From a candidate division KSB1 bacterium (GTDB lineage Bacteria; Zhuqueibacterota; Zhuqueibacteria; Thermofontimicrobiales; Thermofontimicrobiaceae): a stretch of 52,254 nt of DNA. How positions within the stretch are numbered: the first letter of the stretch is position 1; each line of letters opens with the position of its first letter. The stretch is from assembly GCA_034506395.1 (NCBI GenBank), contig JAPDPQ010000002.1, positions 1 to 52,254 of the forward strand, given 5' to 3'. Below, piece by piece: positions 1-7,831 of the stretch. The position numbers and the translations under genes were made by a program. The notes under the pieces are model-generated. The model ran no database searches. It worked only from the letters and a program-made list of their open reading frames with translations, and was not told the origin of the DNA.

Positions 1-92
1 ATCTTGAAGTATTTTATAATCGGCAACGGCTGCATTCGGCGTTGGGGTATCAAACACCAGCCGAATATACCGTTTTAAAAAAAGCAGCCTAA
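1..92 (+). CDS. IS3-family transposase (OrfB, rve integrase), C-terminal fragment
   Basis: Reading from base 3, the sequence encodes about 29 residues ending at a TAA at 90-92. They contain FYNRQRLHSALGYQTPAEY, the hallmark C-terminus of the DDE integrase-type OrfB transposase of IS3-group elements. In that family the enzyme catalyses cut-and-copy transposition. Only the last residues are visible because the gene enters from the left edge. Whether the full element is intact cannot be seen. The fragment is short but the motif is very characteristic. Confidence 0.85.
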   Translation, partial: LEVFYNRQRLHSALGYQTPAEYTVLKKAA

Positions 93-127
93 CTTAACTA
101 ACTGTCCATTTTTTTATTGCAATACCA
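1..127 (+). mobile_element. Right end of an IS3-family insertion sequence (truncated by window edge)
   Basis: The window opens inside an IS3-type element. The transposase C-terminus ends at 92. It is followed by a stretch at 100-127 that begins AACTGTCCATTTTTT and ends in CA. IS3-family elements typically carry terminal inverted repeats ending in CA a few tens of bases after the transposase stop, so 100-127 is the probable right inverted repeat. The left end and any target duplication lie outside the window, so the exact boundary is inferred. Confidence 0.6.
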
Positions 128-325
128 AACTTAGTAGCAGAGAATAGCAACCAATCCCAAAACCTTATTACCTTATTCAAGGCCAGCATCAAAAATTCCA
201 ACCGGGCAAGCAATAAACCAATAAGGTAAAACAAAAGGCGAATCCAAGAGTTACTAAGGTTCTCGATGAAAAGATAAGGTTGTTTTATTTGTTTCTCTCG
301 ATCGTTCTTGCATATCTGAGACCGT

Positions 326-339
326 CCGTCAGATGACGG
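326..339. repeat. 14-bp perfect palindrome CCGTCAGATGACGG
   Basis: The arms CCGTCA and TGACGG flank a two-base centre. It lies 25 bases upstream of the larger nested palindrome. It could be a REP-like unit or a protein-binding site. No second copy was noticed in the window. Confidence 0.45.
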
Positions 340-363
340 CCAGGTGGATTTTTGAAAGATATT

Positions 364-427
364 CTCCCACAGAATTGAAGTCCCACAGAAATGAAAAAAA
401 TTCTGTGGGATAGCATTTCTGTGGGAG
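364..427. repeat. Nested or bistable palindrome built from four TCTGTGGGA units
   Basis: Two CCCACAGAA units (364-374 and 381-390) are followed by two TTCTGTGGGA units (401-410 and 417-427). The outer arms 364-374/417-427 pair over 11 bases and the inner arms 381-390/401-410 over 10 bases around an A-rich loop. An alternative register pairs 381-393 with 414-426 over 13 bases. The design suggests a repeat-family palindrome or a structured transcript end. It lies just upstream of the first glycan gene. Confidence 0.7.
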
Positions 428-493
428 GAAAATTTGGCAGGTTTTAAACGGCTAATGTATGGCATAGCAACAAAAAAATTGTTATATTAAATT

Positions 494-1609
494 ATGATCC
501 AATCAAACGGCAACAACCCAATCAAAGATCTATTTCTCTTTTTCGCAGGCTTGAAAAACAAAGAATATCCAGAATTTCTCTATAAAAATAAAAGCCTGAG
601 AGACATTCCTGTGTTCTGCTATCACTTTATTTCAGCAGCGGAGTTCGAAGCCCATCTGCAACATCTCCAAAGGAATGGCTATGCCACGCTGACGGCCGAT
701 GAATTTTATCATGCCAAAAGAAATGGAGTGGGCGAACCGATTCGGTCTGCTGTATTGACTTTTGACGATGGGGACAAAGGTTTTTATGATGTCGTTTTCC
801 CGTTGTTGAAAAAATACAGGATGAAAGCGGTCAATTTCATCATCCCTGGTTGGGTTGGCAAAGAGGGAATGCTCACTTGGGAGCAGATTCGGGAGATGCA
901 CCAGAGCGGGCTGGTCGATATTCAATCCCATTCCATGCATCATCCAGCGATTTTTGTATCGGCGAAGGTAATCGATTTTTATCATCCTGGCATGAAGGGG
1001 AGGCAAAAATGGAATATGCCAGTTTATCGGATCGATGGAGTTGACCGTTTTGGAGAGATGCCGCCGCTGGGCAGCCCCATTTTTGAGTTTGATTCGAGGT
1101 TTTCCGATCATCGCCGCTTTCTGCCTGATGAAAAAGTGCAGCGAGCTTGCCAACAATTGGTGCAGGAGAATGGCGAGACAGAATTTTTTGCTGACAAATC
1201 ATGGCGGGAAAAATTGTTCAATCGGCTTAACGATTATCAGCAAAATGATGCTATCGCTGGTAGATTTGAAAGTTCTGAAGAGCAAGCAGCGGCAATTCGG
1301 GCAGAACTGGAAGCATCAAAACAGATCATCGAAAAAAAAATGCCAGGGAAAACGGTGCAGCATTTTGCTTGTCCCTGGAACATCACTTCGAAATTGACGC
1401 AGAAGCTGCTGGCAGAGGTCGGCTACAAAACCTCGTTCGTCGGAATCAAAAAAGTGCCCCAGCTCGATGATCTGCCCGAGGATTTTCTGACGGTGAATCG
1501 GATCAGCGGGGATTTTGTGCGGTGTTTGCCTGGTGATGGAAGGAAAGCATTTTGGAAGGTGATTTTGTCGAAGATAATGAGGCGGATGATAAAGGGAGCA
1601 ACATATTAA
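494..1609 (+). CDS. Polysaccharide deacetylase (NodB/CE4-like)
   Basis: The 371-residue product belongs to the NodB homology family, which removes N- or O-acetyl groups from polysaccharides or otherwise hydrolyses carbohydrate amides. The metal/catalytic motif TFDDG lies at residues 89-93 and the HxxxH metal site at H146-H150 (SHSMHH). A late HFACPWN segment near residue 293 corresponds to the family motif before the last strands. Between these sits an insertion of about 130 residues longer than in compact NodB domains. There is no obvious signal peptide, so it may act on a lipid-linked precursor in the cytoplasm or be exported another way. The start at 494 has only a weak ribosome binding site. 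It is the first gene of the locus after the IS end. Confidence 0.85.
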   Translation: MIQSNGNNPIKDLFLFFAGLKNKEYPEFLYKNKSLRDIPVFCYHFISAAEFEAHLQHLQRNGYATLTADEFYHAKRNGVGEPIRSAVLTFDDGDKGFYDVVFPLLKKYRMKAVNFIIPGWVGKEGMLTWEQIREMHQSGLVDIQSHSMHHPAIFVSAKVIDFYHPGMKGRQKWNMPVYRIDGVDRFGEMPPLGSPIFEFDSRFSDHRRFLPDEKVQRACQQLVQENGETEFFADKSWREKLFNRLNDYQQNDAIAGRFESSEEQAAAIRAELEASKQIIEKKMPGKTVQHFACPWNITSKLTQKLLAEVGYKTSFVGIKKVPQLDDLPEDFLTVNRISGDFVRCLPGDGRKAFWKVILSKIMRRMIKGATY

Positions 1610-1624
1610 TTTAGAATAAGCTGG

Positions 1625-1702
1625 ACATCCCCCTAAATCCCCCTTCAAAGGAGGACTTCTACGTTGGAAATTCCCCCCTTTGAAGGGGGGCAAGGGGGAT
1701 GT
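1625..1702. repeat. C/G-rich intergenic palindrome (CCCCCTTCAAAG type)
   Basis: ACATCCCCCT at 1625-1634 pairs with AGGGGGATGT at 1693-1702, and CCCCCTTCAAAG at 1639-1650 pairs with CTTTGAAGGGGG at 1678-1689. Together they give a long two-part hairpin in the short gap between the deacetylase and the next glycosyltransferase. Similar elements with CCCCTAAATCCCCC and CTTTGAAGGGGG arms are widespread intergenic repeats in many bacterial genomes (from memory). It could be a MITE/REP-like element and may also affect transcript stability or termination. Confidence 0.8.
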
Positions 1703-1734
1703 GAAATTGTAATGCTAAATTTTTGGATAACTAA

Positions 1735-2697
1735 ATGGTAATGAAACCAAAAGTCTCAGTCGTCATCCTGAATTGGAACAGAAAAGAAATGCTGCTGGAT
1801 TGCCTGCGGTCGATCAAGGAATTGGAGTATCCGACTTATGAAATTATCGTGGTAGATAATGCCTCGACCGATGGCTCTGCACAGGCAGTTCGGGAGGCAT
1901 ACCCTGATGTGGTGCTGATCGAAAATGACAAAAATTATGGGGCAATCGGCGGCAAGAATATCGGTCTGCGACGGGCGCTGCAATCGGACGCTGACTATAT
2001 TTATATGCAGGATAATGATATTGTAGCGGCCAAGGATGCGCTGACAAAGCTGGTTGAGGTGGCAGAAAGTGATCCCATGGTCGGTCTGGTTGGCGCCATG
2101 ATGTATGATTACAGCAAGCCCGACATCATCCTTTCGGCGGGCGGCATCATCGATTGGACCCAGAATGTGTCTCGTGGTCGGGGCGATAATCAGAAAGATG
2201 TGGGGCAATTCAATAAGATCGAGCCGGTGGATTATCTCTGGGGCGGAGCGCTGTTGGCTCGGAGAAGTGTGCTGGAAAAGGTGGGATTGTTCGATGAGGA
2301 TTATATCGGCTATTGGTTTGAAGATACGGATTTGAGCGTGCGGGTGGCCAAAGCGGGCTATAAAGTGCTGTTCAATCCATTTGCGAAAGTATGGCATAAG
2401 CCTCATGCCACGGCCGAGCAATTTTCCTATCGAAAGAAATATCTAGCGGCTCGAAATGCAATTCGGTTTATGAAAAAACATGCCACCCCGCTGCAATGGG
2501 CCAAATACCTGCTGTTCTCGATCGGCGGATTACCATATATGTATCTACGAGATATCCTATCTGGTAACAATTTAGGTGGCGCTCGTGGCAAAGCCCGAGG
2601 CATCTGGGATGGGATCTGGAACAATGATAAGAAAGTGGACCAAATTTTAAAAGGCGATTTTAAAAATCCCAAAACCCAAAATTTTGTTTCCAAATAA
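1735..2697 (+). CDS. GT2 glycosyltransferase (rhamnosyltransferase-like)
   Basis: The 320-residue product has a GT-A fold of family GT2. The N-terminal SVVILNWNR strand is followed by VVDNAST (residues about 38-46), a DXD-type nucleotide-sugar/metal motif D93-N-D95, and the ED segment of YWFEDTDLS near residue 200, which usually supplies the catalytic base. It resembles the WbbL/rhamnosyltransferase-like branch, which adds a sugar to a lipid-linked glycan at the cytoplasmic membrane face. The acceptor and sugar cannot be predicted. A second ATG two codons downstream (1741) is an equally possible start. It follows the C/G-rich palindrome. Confidence 0.88.
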   Translation: MVMKPKVSVVILNWNRKEMLLDCLRSIKELEYPTYEIIVVDNASTDGSAQAVREAYPDVVLIENDKNYGAIGGKNIGLRRALQSDADYIYMQDNDIVAAKDALTKLVEVAESDPMVGLVGAMMYDYSKPDIILSAGGIIDWTQNVSRGRGDNQKDVGQFNKIEPVDYLWGGALLARRSVLEKVGLFDEDYIGYWFEDTDLSVRVAKAGYKVLFNPFAKVWHKPHATAEQFSYRKKYLAARNAIRFMKKHATPLQWAKYLLFSIGGLPYMYLRDILSGNNLGGARGKARGIWDGIWNNDKKVDQILKGDFKNPKTQNFVSK

Positions 2698-2793
2698 ATT
2701 CCTATATCCAAGAATCAAATTCCAAGCATCCCATTTCATCTTTTGAGATTGCTTTTTAAATTGAATAATGTATGATGAGCAAGAAAATAAACT

Positions 2794-3393
2794 ATGCCAA
2801 CTCCAATTGGTCATTCGTTATTAACAACGGCTATTTATTCAGGAGTCAATCAACAAAAATTAAAGCGCAATTGGTTTGATTATTTGATTTGTCTTTTCAT
2901 CGGCATCTTCCCTGATCTCGATTTTATCCCTGGATTGATCCTGGGCAGTCCTTCCCGATTCCATCATGGCTTTACCCACAGCTTGTTTTTTGGCATAATT
3001 ATTGGAACATCAGCAGGGCTATTTATTGGTTGGATAAAAAGGTACAGTTGGTGGCGCTATGCGATTTTGTTTACTGCGGTTTATTTCAGCCACTTGGTGG
3101 CCGATTTTTTCGGTGTGGATACTCGATTCCCTTATGGAGAGCAATTGTTATGGCCATTTTGGAAGGGTTATTTGCTCTCTCCAGTCTCCTTATTTTTAGA
3201 TGTTTATCGCTCCTCAGAGAGCGGAGATTTTTTTATCAGTTTATTTAATTATCATAATCTCAGAGCGATTGCAATCGAGCTTTTTATAGGAATTCCCATA
3301 TTGATTCTTGTCTATTTCAAAAATGCAAATCGAGGGAAATGGGCATCAAAGCAGAAAAAAGCTGAACAAAATGGAACAGGAGTTCAAAAATGA
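2794..3393 (+). CDS. YdjM-type membrane-bound metal-dependent hydrolase
   Basis: The 199-residue integral membrane protein matches the LexA-binding/YdjM family (PF04307). It has an early His in TPIGHSLL, PDLDF near residue 47, HHGFTH near residue 64 and SHLVADFFG near residue 108, together a His/Asp set expected to bind metal within the membrane. About four to five hydrophobic segments are visible. Family members are often encoded near cell-envelope genes, but their substrates are mostly unknown. Its stop overlaps the next start by four bases (ATGA at 3390-3393), so it is probably translationally coupled to the secreted protein that follows. Confidence 0.8.
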   Translation: MPTPIGHSLLTTAIYSGVNQQKLKRNWFDYLICLFIGIFPDLDFIPGLILGSPSRFHHGFTHSLFFGIIIGTSAGLFIGWIKRYSWWRYAILFTAVYFSHLVADFFGVDTRFPYGEQLLWPFWKGYLLSPVSLFLDVYRSSESGDFFISLFNYHNLRAIAIELFIGIPILILVYFKNANRGKWASKQKKAEQNGTGVQK

Positions 3394-5159
3394 TACAATT
3401 GAAACATTTGATGATGATCATTTTCCTCGGGGGATTTTGGACTGGCCTGATGGCTCAGTTCGATGGGCCAACCATTGATGCGCGCCAGCGCGCTTACATC
3501 GAAGATGATGGTCGCTATTGGTTGGCCCGTTACGGATCAGAAAAGGGATGCTATCGGCAGTGTATCTTCGCCTGGTTGGAAAACAATAATCATAAAAACG
3601 ATGATAAGATCGTTGAGGAAATCAATTTATTGATGAGCCCTGGCGATCCTGATGATCGTTGGGAGAACGGCTGGATCGTTCAGTCCCATCCCGCTAAGGT
3701 AATTTTATTGCGGATTCTGTTGGGGTATAAGGATGTGCTTGATGGAATTGATCCTCAACTTGCAATAAAAATCAAAGATTTTTATTCAAAGAAGATTAAA
3801 GAGCAAGATTTTTTTCAAGCGAATCCCAATGGCCAAGTGCGCGGCAATGTGGCCATGTACCTTTTTGCCGAACATTATGAGCCTGATATTGAAGTGACTT
3901 ATCCGAATAATTGGGATGAAAATAACATTTATCCAGTGTTCACCTATGAGGGTAAAACTTATCGAAACGGAAACAAATATCGGGTGCTCGATCTGTGCGG
4001 CGATTGGTTGCAGTGGACTTTTGATGATTGGACGAGTCAAAACTGCAAGAACCAGGAATTTGCGTCGGTGAATTATACCCGGACTTTCATTGATGCACTG
4101 GCGCTATTATATGATTTTACGCTTAATCCAACCATGAAGCGCAAGGCGAAGATGACTTTGGATTTCTTATTGTTGGACGCGGTGTTGAATTACAGCGCCA
4201 ACCATTGGGGTGGGCCGCACAAACGAATGTACATCCAAACCTATTGGGATGGCTATGATTCATTCTATTGGCAGTTCTTTTGGGGCCTCAGGCGACCCGC
4301 AGGTGATAACCGAACTTTAACAGATGTATTTGTCACCCGCTATCGTCCACCGCGAGTGATTGAAGATATCGGTATTTTAAGTGATGAGAATGATGATTAT
4401 TACCATATCACTCGATTTTCAAATTTGGCTTTCAATTTGAAAGACCATGGCTCATATTGTTATGTGACCAAATATTACAACATGGGCACTGGGTTCAATT
4501 GGCAATTGAATATCTATTCGGAAGATGGTACTGGAACGCTTCAGGGAAAGCCCTTTATGCTTTGGATCAATGCCAAACCCTATTCGGATCCGAACGATCC
4601 TTTTTCGCGCCCCCCAGAATCTTCGGAATATTATGATGGCGGCGATGGAGGATACCAGCATCGGAATGCCATGCTAATCGTGCCAAATGGCAAACCGTAT
4701 TTGCATATAGCAATCGGTAACAACAGCTTCGATGAACAGTTGCAGGAAGAAGGTTGGCGATTTTTCAGAGAAGGGAAGGTGGCTATAGCGATTCAAATGA
4801 ATAACACCTGTGCTGGCCTTGAGGTCGCCATTCTGGGAGTGGATTATGGCTCGTTTGCGGAGTTCAGGTCAGCAATTAAAAAAAATGCGCGGTTAGAATT
4901 GAATCGCTTCACCACCAGCAAAGGGATTGTTATTACGCCCGATCATGTTGATGGAAGCTATCCTTTTGCCAGGCTCGAGGCTACCGACCATCATAACAAC
5001 AAGATTGTGCAATGGAATAATCGCGTGATGACCATCCGCAAACATGGCCAGACGGTGGTATATGACTTTAACAATTGGCGTTACTTTGAGGATTCAAATG
5101 CAATGGATAATGATCCGCCGAATCCTCCGAGCGGCGTGAATGTAAAAGCGGGCAATTGA
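3390..5159 (+). CDS. Secreted protein of unknown function, possible alpha/alpha-toroid fold, with FN3-linker-like tail
   Basis: The 589-residue product begins with a signal peptide (hydrophobic residues about 7-20, ending near LMAQ). I do not recognise a family with confidence. Residues about 40-290 are rich in helices with Trp/Tyr-rich turns (WENGW, DLCGDWLQWTFDDW, HWGGPHKRMY), as in alpha/alpha-toroid glycan lyases and hydrolases. Residues about 310-570 look beta-rich, which would suit a lyase-type C-terminal domain. That reading is an inference. The protein ends with a proline-rich tail (DPPNPPSGVNVKAGN) that resembles the linker and first strand of an FN3 domain. The same kind of tail ends the secreted protein at 33495-35273. 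It is coupled to the upstream membrane hydrolase. Confidence 0.7.
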   Translation: MIQLKHLMMIIFLGGFWTGLMAQFDGPTIDARQRAYIEDDGRYWLARYGSEKGCYRQCIFAWLENNNHKNDDKIVEEINLLMSPGDPDDRWENGWIVQSHPAKVILLRILLGYKDVLDGIDPQLAIKIKDFYSKKIKEQDFFQANPNGQVRGNVAMYLFAEHYEPDIEVTYPNNWDENNIYPVFTYEGKTYRNGNKYRVLDLCGDWLQWTFDDWTSQNCKNQEFASVNYTRTFIDALALLYDFTLNPTMKRKAKMTLDFLLLDAVLNYSANHWGGPHKRMYIQTYWDGYDSFYWQFFWGLRRPAGDNRTLTDVFVTRYRPPRVIEDIGILSDENDDYYHITRFSNLAFNLKDHGSYCYVTKYYNMGTGFNWQLNIYSEDGTGTLQGKPFMLWINAKPYSDPNDPFSRPPESSEYYDGGDGGYQHRNAMLIVPNGKPYLHIAIGNNSFDEQLQEEGWRFFREGKVAIAIQMNNTCAGLEVAILGVDYGSFAEFRSAIKKNARLELNRFTTSKGIVITPDHVDGSYPFARLEATDHHNNKIVQWNNRVMTIRKHGQTVVYDFNNWRYFEDSNAMDNDPPNPPSGVNVKAGN

Positions 5160-5421
5160 AACGCTGGATTTCGCCAATAAGTCAACACGATAGGGATGAA
5201 TTGTCTATTGTCTCGCGCTCGAGATTGACGATTTTGCTCAGAGAAATAGAGATCGGCTGCTGACACCTTCTTTAACCTAGCCCAATCATGCCACGATGTT
5301 GGTTTGTGATCACAACGAAGGTGAACACTGAAGGGGCCAAATTTGACAATCGTCAGAGAATGCCGCAAAGAGGGTTAAATTTTCACGATCAATTTTAAGA
5401 TACAGCCTATACGATTTGTTT

Positions 5422-6393
5422 ATGGAGCATAAGATTGAAATATCATTAGTCGTTCCCCTTTATAACGAAGAGGAAAATGTCCGGCTGTTGCATGAGAAAA
5501 TCCGAGAAGTACTAGATGGGCTGGGCAAAAATTATGAGATCATTTTCGTGGATGATGGGAGTCGAGATAAGACCTTTGAACATTTAAAGGGCATCCACGA
5601 CGAGAATCCACGGGCAAAGATCATCAAGTTTCGGGGCAATTTTGGGCAATCCGCAGCCATGGCCGCTGGGTTTGAGGCAGCTAAGGGAGAGTTTGTCTTC
5701 GCCATGGATGGAGACCTTCAGAATGATCCCAAGGATATTCCGCGATTGTTGGAAAAATTGCAAGAAGGCTATGATGTGGTGAGCGGATGGCGGAAGAATC
5801 GCAAGGATAAGCTGGTCATTCGAAAGATCCCATCGCGAATTGCCAATAAGTTGATCTGTATTGTTACTGGGGTGCGACTCCACGATACAGGGTGTTCATT
5901 AAAGGCTTTTCGTTCTGAAATCATCAAACGAATTCGATTGTACGGCGAATTGCATCGCTTTATCCCTGCATTGGCAAAGATCGAAGGAGCCAGAATTACC
6001 GAAATGGTCGTCGCGCATCATGCACGGAAATTTGGTAAGTCGAAGTACAATATCACTCGCACATTCCGAGTCATCGTCGATCTCATGGCGATGAATTTGT
6101 TCATTAAATATTTGAAGATGCCATTGAGATTTTTCGGCAAAATAGGTACGTGGTTTTTAGTGGGGGGATTCGTATCAATCATTTGGATTTTATATCGCGT
6201 GTATCTTTTCAATAAGCCATTGGTTGATGTGAATATTTTGCTGACATCGGTCTTTTTATTCATAGCAACTGGTGCCCAATTTTTTGTCTGGGGTTTACTT
6301 GCCGATTTGATTGTCAAAACTGGAAAGCGGAAAAGCATCTATTTGACACAATCACCCTCATTTGGGGCGGAGTCGAGATCGAATCTAAGCTAA
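5422..6393 (+). CDS. GtrB/DPM-like GT2 glycosyltransferase with C-terminal membrane helices
   Basis: The 323-residue protein has the polyprenyl-phosphate glycosyltransferase layout. A GT2 catalytic domain shows VPLYNEEEN at the N-terminus, FVDDGSRD near residue 40, the DXD motif D96-G-D98, and HDTGCSLKAFR near residue 155. Two hydrophobic helices follow between about residues 235 and 305. Such enzymes transfer a sugar to undecaprenyl phosphate, giving the donor used by GT-C transferases on the outer face of the membrane. GT-C-like proteins encoded at 14718, 22897 and 45386 are candidate partners. An in-frame TTG lies at 5416, but the ATG at 5422 is the better start. It has an apparently inactive paralogue at 7832-8833. 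Confidence 0.88.
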   Translation: MEHKIEISLVVPLYNEEENVRLLHEKIREVLDGLGKNYEIIFVDDGSRDKTFEHLKGIHDENPRAKIIKFRGNFGQSAAMAAGFEAAKGEFVFAMDGDLQNDPKDIPRLLEKLQEGYDVVSGWRKNRKDKLVIRKIPSRIANKLICIVTGVRLHDTGCSLKAFRSEIIKRIRLYGELHRFIPALAKIEGARITEMVVAHHARKFGKSKYNITRTFRVIVDLMAMNLFIKYLKMPLRFFGKIGTWFLVGGFVSIIWILYRVYLFNKPLVDVNILLTSVFLFIATGAQFFVWGLLADLIVKTGKRKSIYLTQSPSFGAESRSNLS

Positions 6394-6425
6394 TGGTGAA
6401 TGATACTTGTTTTGCAGGATGATGA

Positions 6426-7629
6426 ATGAAGATTTGCATGTTGACTTCGATTTTTCACCGATTCAAAGGGGATTACTGCGGTGCTGGAAACGCAATTTTT
6501 GAAATGGCGAGCAAGCTGGCATTACAGCATGGATTGGATATCAGTGTGATAGCTCCCAATTATGATCGGATTCCTAAATATGAGGTTTGGGATAGCATAA
6601 AAGTTTATCGTTTTTCCTATTTCTATCCTCGAAAATTGCAGAAGCTTGCGTATGGTGCGGGAATACCAACAAATTTGCGGCAATCCACTTTGGCTAGGGT
6701 TCAATTGCCTCTTTTTATTCTCAATTTTTTTTGCGAGCTTTTCGTCGGGCTAAAGATGCTAATATTGTTCATATTCATTGGATTTTAAATGGAATTCATG
6801 GAGTTCCGCTGGGAAAAATTTTTCGGAAACCGATAGTGATCAATGTGTATCGCGTGGTAGCCTCTGGAAAGCTGATGAAGTTTTTAACCAAGCTCATCGT
6901 TAAAAGAGCTGACTACATGATTTTCAACAGCTCCTACACTCGGGATGCATTGCTGAAGGTCATTCAGCCGAAACGATATTGTGTGCTGCCTTGCACGATT
7001 GACATTGAAAAATTTACTCTAGGCCCCGAGGCAAATTGAGGAAGCAATTCGGTTGGTCCGATGATACACAAATCATTTTATTTGTAGGCTATTTAATTGA
7101 AAAGAAGGAAATCAGATATTTATTAACTGCAATGCCGAAAATCATCGCTGAGCTGCCAGATGCTCAATTGGTGCTCGTCGGCGCTGGTACTGAGTTGGAA
7201 CAATTGAAACAACAGACGAAAGATCTGGAGATCGAGGACCATGTTACATTTATGGGCTGGGTGAAAAATAGTGATCTTCCTGATTATTATCTTGATGCAG
7301 ATGTGTTTGTATTGCCCTCGATAGTCGATTCCAAAGGAAAAACTGAGACGCAAGGTGTGGTGTTGGCGGAAGCAATGGTGTGTGGGTGCCCAGTCGTTGG
7401 CTCAAATGTAGGAGGAATTCCAGATGTGATCACTCCTGAGGTTGGATTGTTAGCTGAACCGAAAAATTCTCATGACTTAGCCAAAAAAATAGTAATGATC
7501 TTATCGGATATAGAAACCCATAAAAAGATGAGCCAGGCTGCGATTTCTTGGGCTCGAGAACATTTTTCATGGCAAAGTGTATCTCGTAAATATCTTGAAA
7601 TTTATAATGAAATTTTAAATGATAACTGA
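6426..7629 (+). pseudogene. GT4 glycosyltransferase split by two one-base frameshifts
   Basis: Three consecutive reading frames together spell one GT4 protein of about 400 residues. The N-terminal domain (6426 to about 6725; MKICMLTSIFHRFKGD) shifts at an eight-T run at 6725-6732 into the frame encoding DANIVHIHW and the linker. That frame shifts near 7030-7036 at an AAA run into the C-terminal domain (FVGYLIEKKE, then ETQGVVLAEAM, the E-x7-E type donor motif). Both shifts are equivalent to one missing base in a homopolymer. The reconstructed protein aligns along its length with the intact GT4 at 18418-19644. It may be a true pseudogene, a phase-variable gene or an assembly error; the sequence alone cannot decide. 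Confidence 0.85.
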
Positions 7630-7831
7630 GACCTTTCGGTCAAATTGAATTGTTCTTTAGGAGGTATTTTAACAGCGGTAATGAAATTACCTCGCAAAAG
7701 ACAATTAGGGCAATTAGGCTATGATGTTGTTTCAATTGACTGAAGAGAAAAATCCTGAGATTGTTTAGGCTATGGATGGTGAAATTAATTTTAAATTTCA
7801 TTGAAAAAGTTATTCAATTAGGAACGACGGC

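Larger units (their letters stand above)
128..493. other. Gene-poor stretch between the IS end and the first glycan gene
   Basis: I see no convincing gene in these 366 bases. A reverse-strand reading frame of about 120 codons exists at 94-465, but it overlaps the IS end, is rich in aromatic and basic residues of no recognisable family, and runs through the palindromes, so it looks spurious. The stretch holds a 14-base palindrome at 326-339 and the nested palindrome at 364-427. AT-rich sequence just before the start at 494 includes TATATT, which could be a -10 element, but this is weak. Confidence 0.5.

Noticed and set aside
94..465. Reverse-strand reading frame of about 123 codons
   Set aside because: It overlaps the IS3 right end and runs through both palindromes; no family resemblance and unusual composition.
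5225..5354. Inverted repeat TGACGATT / AATCGTCA between the secreted protein and the GtrB-like gene
   Set aside because: Eight bases separated by more than 110 bases can occur by chance; no terminator-like T-tract.
7681..7743. 20-codon frame (MKLPRKRQLGQLGYDVVSID) with AGGAGG at 7659-7664
   Set aside because: The spacing to the ATG is 16 bases, the product is tiny and no family is recognised; it may be a gene remnant but cannot be supported.
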